DNA of 45,102 nucleotides, taken from JAJZMA01 sp021850405 (GTDB lineage: Bacteria > Chloroflexota > Dormibacteria > Aeolococcales > Aeolococcaceae). The stretch is from positions 1-45,102 of the forward strand of contig DAHXLU010000017.1 of NCBI GenBank assembly GCA_027365835.1. The letters are read 5' to 3'. Positions 8,093 through 16,538 of the stretch are shown piece by piece. The position numbers were made by a program, and so were the translations under genes. A model generated the notes under the pieces. That model was not told where the DNA came from, did not search any database, and saw nothing but the letters and a program-made list of their open reading frames with translations. Numbering within the stretch: the stretch's first letter is position 1; every line of letters begins with the position of its first letter.

Positions 8093-9034
8093 ATGTGGGG
8101 TTATGTAATACGCCGGGTAGGACAGGCCGTGATCGTAGTGATTGGGGTTGCCCTTGTGGTCTTCATCATGACCCGTCTCTTGCCTGGCGGCCCGGCCCGG
8201 GCCATACTGGGAGTGCGTGCCACGCGGCAGGAGCTTGCCAACTGGGAGCGCCAGAACGGCTATGACGAACCGATCCTCCTGCAGTTCTTCAATTATCTGC
8301 GCCAGCTGCTTTCTGGCAACCTTGGTTTTTCCTACCATCTGAACCAGGGTGTGGCGAGCCTTATAGCGGAGAATCTGCCCAAGACGCTTATTCTGGTGGG
8401 CACCTCCACGATACTGGCATTGCTGATTGCGGTACCACTTGGCATAATCCAGGCGATCCGGCGCAACCGGCCTGAGGACTATGCCATTACGGGCTTTGCG
8501 TTTGTCCTGTATTCGATGCCGAGTTTCTGGCTGGGACTGATACTTATTTCGGTATTTGCCATTGGGCTGAACTGGTTTCCCGCTATCGCTCCCGAAGGGC
8601 CGATCTCAAGTTATCTCAGCAACTGGAATGGTCTGGTGCTTCCAGTCGCTACGCTTACCCTTATTACCGTTGCGTCCTACAGCAGGTACATGCGCTCATC
8701 CACGCTTGACAGCCTGGTGCAGGACTATATCCGGACCGCGCGGGCAAAAGGGCTCAATTTCCGGCAGGTCCTCTCGCGCCACGTCCTTCGCAACTCGCTT
8801 ATCCCAATCGTCACACTGGTGGGCTTGAGTCTTCCGGCGATCTTCAGCGGTGCCCTCATAACAGAAACGGTTTATAACTACCCTGGTATGGGGCTTCTCT
8901 TTTTTAACTCCGCCCTGGAGCGCGATTATCCCACACTGCTCGGGGTTACCCTGGTGGTGGCGATCGCCACCGTGGCTGGATCCCTGCTGGCAGATCTCCT
9001 TTATGCAGTAGTGGACCCAAGGGTGCGCTACTGA
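8093..9034 (+). CDS. ABC importer permease, DppB/OppB type
   Basis: 313 residues with the usual layout: an N-terminal transmembrane helix (RRVGQAVIVVIGVALVVFIM), the periplasmic-type DPxxxQFxxYL segment (EPILLQFFNYLRQLLSGNLGFS), and then five more helices. The EAA loop that docks on the ATPase is seen as DYIRTARAKGLNFRQVLSRH at about 218-237, and the C-terminus DLLYAVVDPRVRY is standard. It forms one half of the membrane pore with the next gene, with which it overlaps by one base (TGATG). Only a weak ribosome-binding site (GAGAGA) precedes it, and a strong terminator lies upstream, so it depends on read-through or on its own unrecognised promoter. Confidence 0.94.
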   Translation: MWGYVIRRVGQAVIVVIGVALVVFIMTRLLPGGPARAILGVRATRQELANWERQNGYDEPILLQFFNYLRQLLSGNLGFSYHLNQGVASLIAENLPKTLILVGTSTILALLIAVPLGIIQAIRRNRPEDYAITGFAFVLYSMPSFWLGLILISVFAIGLNWFPAIAPEGPISSYLSNWNGLVLPVATLTLITVASYSRYMRSSTLDSLVQDYIRTARAKGLNFRQVLSRHVLRNSLIPIVTLVGLSLPAIFSGALITETVYNYPGMGLLFFNSALERDYPTLLGVTLVVAIATVAGSLLADLLYAVVDPRVRY

Positions 9035-9966
9035 TGGCGGAGAGCGCAGGGATGCTCACGGATGCTGTGCGCATGGAGAGCCCAGATCTTCTGCCCGAGG
9101 GCGGGGAGGCGATGGGGGGGGGAAGTGTGCTCTCCATGGCAGTTGCTACATTTCGCGAGAATCGCCTGGCAGTCATTGGCCTGGGGATTGTCATATTTAT
9201 GGTTCTCTTCTGTTTTGTGGGTCCAGTTTTCTACCACACCAACCAGATAGATGTGAACATAGCCGAGATTACCCAGCCGCCCAGCCAGGCCCACATCCTG
9301 GGCACAGACCAGTCCGGCTACGATGTCATGGGTCGGCTCATGGCAGGTGGGCAGTTATCCCTGCTGGTTGGAATATCCGCAGCCTTGCTAGCTACTACTG
9401 TGGGGGTCATCTGGGGAGCGGCGGCTGGTTTTATTGGCGGGGTGGTCGACAGTCTCATGATGAGATTTGTCGATACCCTGCTGGCAATCCCCACCCTTTT
9501 TCTCCTCTTGCTGCTTGCCTCCATTGTGACCCTGTCGGCTCCGGTGCTTGTGTTTGTAATCGCTGCGACTGCCTGGCTGGTGCCCGCGAGGCTCATCCGT
9601 GGAGAGGCGCTAAGTCTTCGGGAACGGGACTTTGTGGCTGCGGTGCGGGTGATGGGAGGGGGCCGCTGGCGCATCATCATGCGCCACATAATTCCAAACA
9701 GCATCGGCACCATAATGGTCAATGCCACATTCCAGGTGGCTGATGCCATACTCGCTCTTGCTGCGCTCGGGTTTCTTGGGCTTGGCATTCCCCCACCAGC
9801 GGCAGACTGGGGCAGCATGCTGAGCAATGGGGTCACCTACACCTATGATGGATACTGGTGGCTCATCTATCCTGCCGGCATTGCCATTGTCCTGACCGTA
9901 GTTGCATTCAACTTCATTGGCGACGCCCTGCGCGATGCGCTTGAGGTGCGTCTACAGCACCGGTAG
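9034..9966 (+). CDS. ABC importer permease, DppC/OppC type
   Basis: 310 residues. An N-terminal extension of about 35 residues precedes the first helix (FRENRLAVIGLGIVIFMVLFC). Then come the family's HILGTDQSGYDVMGRLM motif near 90, a five-helix core, and the EAA loop DFVAAVRVMGGGRWRIIMRH near 200-219, followed by PPPAADWGSML and the C-terminal helix ending DALRDALEVR. It pairs with the preceding permease. A run of nine G (9114-9122) lies right after an in-frame ATG at codon 27; that ATG could be an alternative start, and the tract could slip. The matching ATPase genes are not adjacent but lie 5.5 kb away on the other strand. Confidence 0.93.
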   Translation: MAESAGMLTDAVRMESPDLLPEGGEAMGGGSVLSMAVATFRENRLAVIGLGIVIFMVLFCFVGPVFYHTNQIDVNIAEITQPPSQAHILGTDQSGYDVMGRLMAGGQLSLLVGISAALLATTVGVIWGAAAGFIGGVVDSLMMRFVDTLLAIPTLFLLLLLASIVTLSAPVLVFVIAATAWLVPARLIRGEALSLRERDFVAAVRVMGGGRWRIIMRHIIPNSIGTIMVNATFQVADAILALAALGFLGLGIPPPAADWGSMLSNGVTYTYDGYWWLIYPAGIAIVLTVVAFNFIGDALRDALEVRLQHR

Positions 9967-10050
9967 GAACGGGTCGAAGGACCTGGAGGGGCATGGCATA
10001 ACTACGCCATGTAGCAGTGCAGTCCGGTTGTAGCGCTGGTAAATGGGCAC

Positions 10051-13000
10051 CTACGGTCCTGACACAAGGGTAAAGGTCCAGGTGGAACTGTAGGTCTGGG
10101 CATAGGCGCTGGAGGGGACAGCGGTGGTGAAGGTGAGGGTGACATTGCTGGCTCCTTCACCAGTGCTACCTGCTGAGTTGAAGACAGTTACAGGAGCAGG
10201 CGCTGTGGTGCCAGCCGGGAGCTGGATAGCGGGTGAATAGGAAACGCTGCTGGTTGGGGCCACGCAGACACTCGCCGTGGCAAGACTTGACGTTGCACCC
10301 GTAAAGGACGTTGCGGTTGTCGGCAGGGTTGGGAGCAAGGAGTTTCCTGTATCGGTGAAGGTAGTGGAGGTGGCCTGAATATTCCATCCTGCGCCAGTGC
10401 CAGTCATGTCGCTTGGGGTAACGGTGATGGAAGAGGTGACGGACTGGTCCAGTCCGTCCAGGGTGGGGCCAGGGATGCTCAAAGAGGAGGGAACGGCCAG
10501 TGACAGTGCGCCTCCCCCGCAGCTGTTCAGCTCATGGCTGATGGACCCGGAGGTGCTGGGTGCATAGGTGGAATCACCGCTATAGGTAGCGTAGACGCTG
10601 AAGAACATGGTGGTCGTTCCGCTGGTGGGGGTGTAGCTTTCGGTTACCGTTGCGTAAGCCTCGTATGCTGTACCTGTGACTGGGGAGAGCGTATAGGCTG
10701 TCCCGCTGCCCTCAAGTTGAACGGTCCCGGTGGGGGTGGTGCTGCCGCTACCGCCAGAGACGGTTATGGTATACGTAACCACATCGGCAGGATCGGCGGA
10801 CTGCGATATGGTTGTTGTGGTGGCAAGCCGCACCGTCTGGCTGTAGTAGCCGGAGCCATTGATGAAGAATTCCGTGCTGCCATTGTAAACTGCCTGCAGT
10901 ACGTGGATTCCTGAAGTGCTGAAAGAGGCGCTGCAGCTTGCACTGCCCGCACTCATGGTGATACTGGTACAGCCAGTTATGTCTGCTCCTCCATCTGTAA
11001 AGGTGATGGTGCCAGTAGGTGCAACTGACCAGGATCCGCTTGTGAACGTAAGCACGTGTCCAGAAACGTCTCCGGCGAGGCAAAAGGTGGTAGAGGGACA
11101 GGAAAGGCTGTCGATTTGTGCGGCACCATCAATATTGACCACACTAGCCCACGTACCGGATGCGTACTCTATGGCATTCCCCTTCGCATCCACCGCCATG
11201 CACATGGAACTGGTTGGGCAGGATACCGCATCCACCGCATTGGTGCCGTCGATGGTCAGTGCGGCACTCCAGGTACCTGTATAGGAGAGTGCTTGTCCGG
11301 AATTGTCCACTGCCATGCAGAACGTTGTGCTGGCACAGGACACCGAGTTGACCTGGATGGTGCCGTCAATGGCGGTTGCTGCACCCCAGGTGCCAGAGTT
11401 GTATGCCATCGCAGTTCCGCTTGCGCCCACTGCCATGCAGAAGGTGCTGGAAGTACAGCTCACCCCCTTTACCGTATTGGTGCTGTCAATGGTGGTTGCG
11501 GCGCCCCAGGTCCCGCTGTTGTAGGCTATGGCACTGCCGCTTGCTCCAACCGCCATGCAGAAGGTAGTCGCTGGACACGACACACTGGAGAGCGCTGTGG
11601 TTCCGTCGATTGACACTGGCGCGCTCCAGCTCGTCCCGTTGAAGCTCAGGGCGTTACCTCCATTGTCGACTGCCATGCAGAAGGTAGTGGTTGGACACGA
11701 GATTGAGGTGATTCCCTTCCCAGGGTCGATACCAGCGTTCTCAACCCATACGCCTCCCTGGTACTCGTAGTTGTTTCCAAGCACATCTCCTGCCAGGCAC
11801 AGGGATGGGCTCGTGCAGGCCACGGCCGATATTTCGACGAAGGGCTCAGTCTGGCTGGTCCCAGACCAGGAGGTGCCGTTGTATGTCTCAACCTCTCCCG
11901 CCCATGCGTTTGCAGCCACTGCGCAGAAGGTCGAGGAATAGCACGATATAGAAACTATCGGCCAGGGCGCAATGGTGGTGGGACTGGACCAGGTGCCAGT
12001 ATTGTAGGTAATGGCCTGCCCCGAGTTGTCGGCCGCAATACAGAAGGTGGTGGCGCTGCACGATATGCTTCTTATTGCAACCGACCCATCCACTGCTGCC
12101 GGGGCTGCCCAGGTGCCGCTGTTGTAGGTGATGGCGTGACCACTGCTGTCCACCGCTATGCAGAATGTTGTGGCAGGGCAGGACACCGAGTTTATGGTGG
12201 TCGTGCCATCTATAGTGGATGCGGTGCCCCATCCGCTGCTGGTATATGTCACTTCGGTTCCAGAGTTTCCGGCTGCGACGCAAAAAGTGCTACTTGCGCA
12301 GGACACTCCCCGCAGTGTCGCCGTTGTGATCTGCGCTGGGGTTCCCCAGCCTGTGCTGGTGTAGGGAATAGCATAGCCAGAGCCGTCTACCGCCATGCAG
12401 AAGGTGCTACTGACACATGACACCGCCAGAATTGTCCTTGTGCTGTCTACGTTTGCAAACGCTCCCCAGGCGCCTCCAGAGTATATGACTGCCGTGCCGT
12501 TACTTCCTACTGCTGCGCAAAAGGTGGCGCTATCGCAGGAGACAGCGTGAAGCCAGTTATGGCCACCGATACTCTCTGGCGACGACCAGGTGCCAGAGTT
12601 GTACGTGAGAGCGTTGCCAAAGCTGTCCACTGCGGTACAGCTCGAGGAGGTGCTGCACGAGATGCCTTGAAACGTGTTGGTACCGCTAAGCTGGAATGCC
12701 CCCGCAGTTACCGTGGCTGACAGGGTGGTGCTCTGCCCTATGTCAGAAGGATTGACCGATGAGGTCATATACATGTTTGTGCCAGTCTTGTAGATATTGT
12801 ACGTCATGACGTTGCCGTTGCCATCTACGGCAACGCAAAAGGACGTACTGCCGCAGGAGACGGCGGAGAGCGTGCCAGTCCCATCTATATTCATTGCAGA
12901 TGGGCTCGACCAGCTGCCACTGTTGTATGCCAGGGCATTTCCTGAGCGGTCTACAGTCATGCAGAAAGTGGTCGTGGGGCACGATCCTGTGAAGAGCGAG

Positions 13001-13764
13001 GTGGTACCGTCGATGCTGACCGGTGCAGACCAAGTGCCGCTGCTGTAGCTTAAGGCGTTACCGCTATAATCCACAGCCATGCAGAAGGTGGTCGTAGGGC
13101 AGGCTATGCTGTCGATTTCAGTGGTTCCGTCGATGCTGACTGGCGCCGACCAGGTTCCGCTATTGTAGGTAACGGCGTTGCCAGAGCCATCTACAGCAAC
13201 ACAGGTGGTGGCGCTGCTGCACGAAACGCTGGTGATTACATGGGTTCCATCAATGTCAGTGAGCGCGGACCATGTGCCACTGGTGTAGGTCATGGCATAT
13301 CCTGCGCTGTCCACCGCCGCGCAGAATGTGGATGAGTAACACGAAACCGCCAGGCCATGGGGGCTGTCGATCCTGCTTGTTGCCCCCCAACTCCCATTGT
13401 AGATGGTTATCCCTCCGTTATTGTCAGCAGCCATGCAGAAGGTCGCCGAGGGGCAGGACATGGAGATGAGTGGATATCCGGAGTCAATGGTGGTCGGCGC
13501 TGACCAGCTGGTGCCGTTGAAACTTAGGACATTGCCGGAGCTGTCGCCCGCCATGCAGAATGTGGCCGAGTAGCAGGAGATGGTGTTAAGTCCAGTGGTG
13601 CCATCAATATTGCTGGGGGCAGACCATGCGCCACCTGCTGCGAGGGCCGGAGTCGCAGATGTCACCTCAAACTGGATGAACGTGGCCAGCATGAGGAGAA
13701 GGGCCACCCAGATGAGTGTGGTAGCCCGTCTGTGCGGTTCTGCTGCTGGTCTCGTCGCTATCAC
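10051..13764 (-). CDS. Giant secreted repeat protein: 21 propeller-like repeats, Ig-like domains, WxL-like C-terminus
   Basis: About 1237 residues from a GTG at 13764, which follows GGGGGAGG; the frame is open to an ATG at 13851, but that has no ribosome-binding site. A signal peptide is clear (RR at 12-13, hydrophobic core 17-30, ALA-A near 43). Then come 21 units of about 40 residues, each opening SCxxxTFCxAVDxxG and containing YxSGTWSxPxxIDGT. These are probably beta-propeller blades with a Cys pair each. After blade 7 the array is broken by half of an Ig-like domain (NMYMTSSVNPSDIGQSTT); the other half (PTGTITFTDGG...) follows blade 21. A second Ig-like domain comes next, then a C-terminal domain with GAGWNI and YSSTWTFTL, like WxL domains that bind cell wall. 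Role: cell-surface scaffold or ligand binder (inference). Confidence 0.85.
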   Translation of the reverse strand: MIATRPAAEPHRRATTLIWVALLLMLATFIQFEVTSATPALAAGGAWSAPSNIDGTTGLNTISCYSATFCMAGDSSGNVLSFNGTSWSAPTTIDSGYPLISMSCPSATFCMAADNNGGITIYNGSWGATSRIDSPHGLAVSCYSSTFCAAVDSAGYAMTYTSGTWSALTDIDGTHVITSVSCSSATTCVAVDGSGNAVTYNSGTWSAPVSIDGTTEIDSIACPTTTFCMAVDYSGNALSYSSGTWSAPVSIDGTTSLFTGSCPTTTFCMTVDRSGNALAYNSGSWSSPSAMNIDGTGTLSAVSCGSTSFCVAVDGNGNVMTYNIYKTGTNMYMTSSVNPSDIGQSTTLSATVTAGAFQLSGTNTFQGISCSTSSSCTAVDSFGNALTYNSGTWSSPESIGGHNWLHAVSCDSATFCAAVGSNGTAVIYSGGAWGAFANVDSTRTILAVSCVSSTFCMAVDGSGYAIPYTSTGWGTPAQITTATLRGVSCASSTFCVAAGNSGTEVTYTSSGWGTASTIDGTTTINSVSCPATTFCIAVDSSGHAITYNSGTWAAPAAVDGSVAIRSISCSATTFCIAADNSGQAITYNTGTWSSPTTIAPWPIVSISCYSSTFCAVAANAWAGEVETYNGTSWSGTSQTEPFVEISAVACTSPSLCLAGDVLGNNYEYQGGVWVENAGIDPGKGITSISCPTTTFCMAVDNGGNALSFNGTSWSAPVSIDGTTALSSVSCPATTFCMAVGASGSAIAYNSGTWGAATTIDSTNTVKGVSCTSSTFCMAVGASGTAMAYNSGTWGAATAIDGTIQVNSVSCASTTFCMAVDNSGQALSYTGTWSAALTIDGTNAVDAVSCPTSSMCMAVDAKGNAIEYASGTWASVVNIDGAAQIDSLSCPSTTFCLAGDVSGHVLTFTSGSWSVAPTGTITFTDGGADITGCTSITMSAGSASCSASFSTSGIHVLQAVYNGSTEFFINGSGYYSQTVRLATTTTISQSADPADVVTYTITVSGGSGSTTPTGTVQLEGSGTAYTLSPVTGTAYEAYATVTESYTPTSGTTTMFFSVYATYSGDSTYAPSTSGSISHELNSCGGGALSLAVPSSLSIPGPTLDGLDQSVTSSITVTPSDMTGTGAGWNIQATSTTFTDTGNSLLPTLPTTATSFTGATSSLATASVCVAPTSSVSYSPAIQLPAGTTAPAPVTVFNSAGSTGEGASNVTLTFTTAVPSSAYAQTYSSTWTFTLVSGP
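11026..13640 (-). repeat. Array of 21 degenerate ~120-bp coding repeats, interrupted once
   Basis: Each unit encodes about 40 residues starting SC(x)3TFC. Seven units lie between roughly 12790 and 13640 and fourteen between roughly 11026 and 12687, separated by about 100 bp that encode half of an Ig-like domain. Some neighbours in the second block (units 16-19) are closely similar, suggesting recent tandem duplication, while others have diverged strongly. Seven and fourteen are multiples of the commonest propeller blade count. Confidence 0.8.
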
Positions 13765-14167
13765 GTTCCTCCCCCAGGCAGGGAGACAGCCACGGCGTTC
13801 GCCGGTCAATTTCCCCAGTCTCCTTCGATTGTCATCTTGCGCGCACTCCATGGCGCCCGCATGGTGATCACACCATTGCTACCGGGGCGTTACGGTCATG
13901 CCGCAATTCGGCAGGTTTGCCCTCACCCTTGCCGCACACGCCACGCATCACGCGTCACGCGTCAAGGGTAAGGGACAGATGGCTGCATACCAGGCTGCTT
14001 TGCGCAGGTGGCACGCCCTATTCCGGGGATCGCCAGCTGGAGGTAAGGAGCAGCCCTTGCGCCCCAGGCGATTTGGAGGGACGAATGTTGGAGCGTCAGC
14101 CGCCCGCTCATCGGGCAGGAGTTTTCTGGTTAGACGCTGCTTGTGGCTTTGCGCGATCTGGCCCTTC
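13765..14167. other. Gap between surface-protein gene and anti-sigma gene
   Basis: About 400 bp without a convincing gene (the first 87 bp could instead encode an N-terminal extension of the surface protein). It contains four tandem heptamers (13937-13964) bracketed by ACCCTTG (13925-13931) and CAAGGGT (13963-13969). Both flanking genes are read leftward, so the surface-protein promoter should be here, but I could not identify -35/-10 boxes with confidence. Confidence 0.5.
13937..13964 (-). repeat. Four tandem heptamers upstream of the surface-protein gene
   Basis: Read on the minus strand the units are TGACGCG, TGACGCG, TGATGCG and TGGCGTG, immediately in tandem. An inverted repeat ACCCTTG/CAAGGGT encloses them. 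Possible regulator-binding array or promoter element; chance cannot be excluded. Confidence 0.4.
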
Positions 14168-14656
14168 TCAGGGGAGTGGCAGGGAGTTGTGTGCCATTGG
14201 GTGCCCTGCGCCCGAATTTATGAGTATGCCGCTACCCTGAAGGATAGGCATGAGCGGCAAGGGTGTAGGGCCAGGTAGTGATCCACCGGTTGCCTGCTGC
14301 CCACCAGCAGGGGATATGCCGTTGTAGGCCCCTGGAGCTGGGCCCAGAGGGGCAGACAGATGGGAGGCACCCTTCGGGGTCAGGGCAGCTGGTCCTGATG
14401 CGGACACGGCAGGGGCTCCCGGGACTGCCGTGGCTGGGTTTGGGCCAGTGCCACCATGGACAATGAGCAGTACAACTGCCGCCATGGCTGCCGCTACTGC
14501 CGCAGATCCCAGGGCTGGCAGCCAGTGGCGCACCTCCCTCAGCCTCCTGTTCGCAGGTTCGGTCGCACTGTGCCAGGGTTGGAACTGGATCTGCTGCGCC
14601 TCGGACTGGAGCTGCTGCTCCAGCCACCGGTCAAAGCCATCCCTGCCCTCTCTCAT
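14168..14656 (-). CDS. Probable anti-sigma factor, single-pass membrane protein
   Basis: 162 residues, overlapping the sigma-factor gene by ATGA, which is the usual arrangement for an ECF sigma and its partner. Residues 1-45 are charged and would lie in the cytoplasm to hold the sigma factor. One transmembrane helix follows (about 48-67, PALGSAAVAAAMAAVVLLIV), then a Pro/Gly/Ala-rich outer tail of about 95 residues. No HxxxCxxC zinc motif is present, so it is not a classical ZAS-type anti-sigma. The identification rests on topology and gene position rather than on sequence similarity. Confidence 0.55.
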   Translation of the reverse strand: MREGRDGFDRWLEQQLQSEAQQIQFQPWHSATEPANRRLREVRHWLPALGSAAVAAAMAAVVLLIVHGGTGPNPATAVPGAPAVSASGPAALTPKGASHLSAPLGPAPGAYNGISPAGGQQATGGSLPGPTPLPLMPILQGSGILINSGAGHPMAHNSLPLP

Positions 14657-15342
14657 CCCGGCTCCCCTGTGTCGGCTGGCCCGCGCCGCTCACTGGTATC
14701 CGGGCTGGCTGGGGCTGCAGATGGCTCCGGTACACCCCAGTTTTCCATCTCATCGGCAAAGGCAGGGTCTTTGGTCAGCAGCTCTCTTAGCCGTTTTTTG
14801 CCAGCAGCAAGCTGGGAGGCTATGGTGCTCTCTGGGATACCAAGAGCCGCTCCAATCTCCCTGTTGCTGTATCCATGGTAATGGCGCAGCACAAGGGCAG
14901 CAGCCTGCCGGGGTGGAATCCGGTGCAGGGCCGCCATGAGAGGGGAGGCATTCTGGTAGGGGTCACTGCCTTCATCCTTTTGTGGTCGCAGTCGTCTTAG
15001 CAGCTCGGCCGGCTGGCGCAGCTTCTCATAGCGCAGGTATGAAGTTGCCGTATTTATGGCTATCCGGTGGAGCCACGCCCCCGGTGGGGCGCTCGGCTCC
15101 CAGCTATCCCAGGCTCGCCAGGCCCGTTCAAACGCACTCTGGGCACAGTCCTCTGCCGCTGCAGGGTTCCTCAGCATGGCATTGATGGTCACCATCACGG
15201 CCCTGTAGTGAAGGTGATAAAGCCGCTCAAAGTCTTCCTTGTTGCCAGGGCTGAAGCTGCGCTCCCCTGAAGGGGCGGTCGGCTGGGAAGGTGAAGAGCC
15301 TTGTTCCTGTTCATCACCTGTAGAACGCATGGGGCTCTTCAT
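14653..15342 (-). CDS. ECF-type RNA polymerase sigma factor
   Basis: About 229 residues from the ATG at 15342, which follows AAAGGA; an upstream start at 15390 is possible but lacks one. A polar leader of about 40 residues precedes region 2 (FERLYHLHYRAVMVTINAML, AAEDCAQSAFERAWRAWDSW), then a linker and region 4 with a helix-turn-helix (LPxRQ-like IPPRQAAALVLRHYHGYSNR, EIGAALGIPESTIASQLAAG). It directs RNA polymerase to a small regulon, probably under control of the membrane protein encoded next. The giant surface protein gene lies directly downstream in the same orientation and is the obvious candidate target (inference). Confidence 0.9.
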   Translation of the reverse strand: MKSPMRSTGDEQEQGSSPSQPTAPSGERSFSPGNKEDFERLYHLHYRAVMVTINAMLRNPAAAEDCAQSAFERAWRAWDSWEPSAPPGAWLHRIAINTATSYLRYEKLRQPAELLRRLRPQKDEGSDPYQNASPLMAALHRIPPRQAAALVLRHYHGYSNREIGAALGIPESTIASQLAAGKKRLRELLTKDPAFADEMENWGVPEPSAAPASPDTSERRGPADTGEPG

Positions 15343-15497
15343 CTGTCCTTTCTTTACATGGTTCCTTATAAAGCGAGAGGCTGCACACATAGCCCGGGAT
15401 GGCAGGGCACCAGGGTAACCAGCGCTTTGGTGGGTCCAGTCTTCGCGCTGCGGGCAGCTCTGCAGGGTGTCTTGTCTGGACTACGCTTGCGTGGATT

Positions 15498-16538
15498 CTA
15501 TCCTGTGGGAAGGGGCTCTGTCTGGCCCGCAGCGTCTGCCACCTCTTTCAGCAGCGGGAAATGGCATGCTACCAGGTGCCCTGCGCGGATCGGGCGGAGT
15601 GGCGGCTCTGCCTGCGCACAGATCTCCTGGGCCAGCGGACAGCGCGTACGGTAGCGGCAGCCGCTGGGTGGGTCCAGCGCAGACGGCAGCTCTCCTTTGG
15701 GGACATCCCCGCTCTTGTTGCGCTCGATTCCAGGATCCGGGATGGGGATCGCCTGGATCAGCCCGCTGGTGTAGGGGTGGGCTGGCTCTTCATACAGGTC
15801 GTTGCTGTCGCACAGCTCTACCAGCTTGCCCAGGTAGATGACGGCAATCCGGTCCGATATGTACTTGGTTACTGAGAGATCATGGGAGATGACAACGTAC
15901 GTGAGCCCATGGCGCGACTGCAGGTCGTTCATGAGATTAAGTATCTGGGAGCGGATTGACACATCAAGGGCAGAGACCGGTTCATCAGCCACAATCAGCC
16001 TTGGGCGCAGTGCCAGTGCACGTGCCAGTCCAATTCGTTGTCGTTGGCCACCGGAGAGCTCATGGGGATACCGGTCGGCCATCTTTGCACTGAGCCCCAC
16101 CTCAGACAGGAGGGAAGCAACGTGCTCCCGCCGCTCCTTCCTGGTGCCTATCTTCTGTATATCCAGCGGCTCCCGGATTATGGTCCCGATCCTCATCCGC
16201 GGGTTGAGCGAGGAGTATGGATCCTGGAACATCAGCTGCACGTCCCGTCTTGCCTTTCGCCTTTCCTTCCCATGCAGCTCGTCCAGCCGCTTGCCAGCAA
16301 TCCGTATGGTGCCAGACGTTGGGCGGTCGAGGCCGACCAGCAGCCGGCCTATCGTGGTTTTGCCGCAACCGGACTCCCCTACAATCCCGAATGTTTCTCC
16401 AGTTCCAACCGTAAAGGAGACATCCGACACAGCCTGTACCATGCCGATGGTACGCTGCATGACTCCGCGAGTTACGCGGAAGTTCTTTACCAGGTGGGAT
16501 ACCTCGACCAGCGTGGCGGGTGAGTCCTGCATGGTCAT
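15498..16538 (-). CDS. ABC importer ATPase, OppF/DppF type
   Basis: 346 residues. The ATP-binding cassette is complete: Walker A GESGCGKTT at about 53-61, signature LSGGQRQRI near 161, Walker B RLIVADEPVSALDV, and the switch His in VVISHDLSV. The C-terminal extension with CRYRTRCPLAQEIC is typical of peptide/nickel importers and can hold an iron-sulfur site. It overlaps the OppD-type gene by ATGA and powers import together with it. The importer's binding protein and permeases are at 6.1-10 kb on the other strand; since no other permeases are nearby, they are probably partners. Confidence 0.93.
   Translation of the reverse strand: MTMQDSPATLVEVSHLVKNFRVTRGVMQRTIGMVQAVSDVSFTVGTGETFGIVGESGCGKTTIGRLLVGLDRPTSGTIRIAGKRLDELHGKERRKARRDVQLMFQDPYSSLNPRMRIGTIIREPLDIQKIGTRKERREHVASLLSEVGLSAKMADRYPHELSGGQRQRIGLARALALRPRLIVADEPVSALDVSIRSQILNLMNDLQSRHGLTYVVISHDLSVTKYISDRIAVIYLGKLVELCDSNDLYEEPAHPYTSGLIQAIPIPDPGIERNKSGDVPKGELPSALDPPSGCRYRTRCPLAQEICAQAEPPLRPIRAGHLVACHFPLLKEVADAAGQTEPLPTG

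Noticed and set aside
9990..10016. CATGGC...GCCATG hairpin after the permease gene
   Set aside because: Only 6 bp of stem and no T run; not a credible terminator.
11026..13640. Regular 120-bp repeats as a possible CRISPR array
   Set aside because: Repeats are long, contiguous, degenerate and in frame within a secreted protein; there are no spacers.
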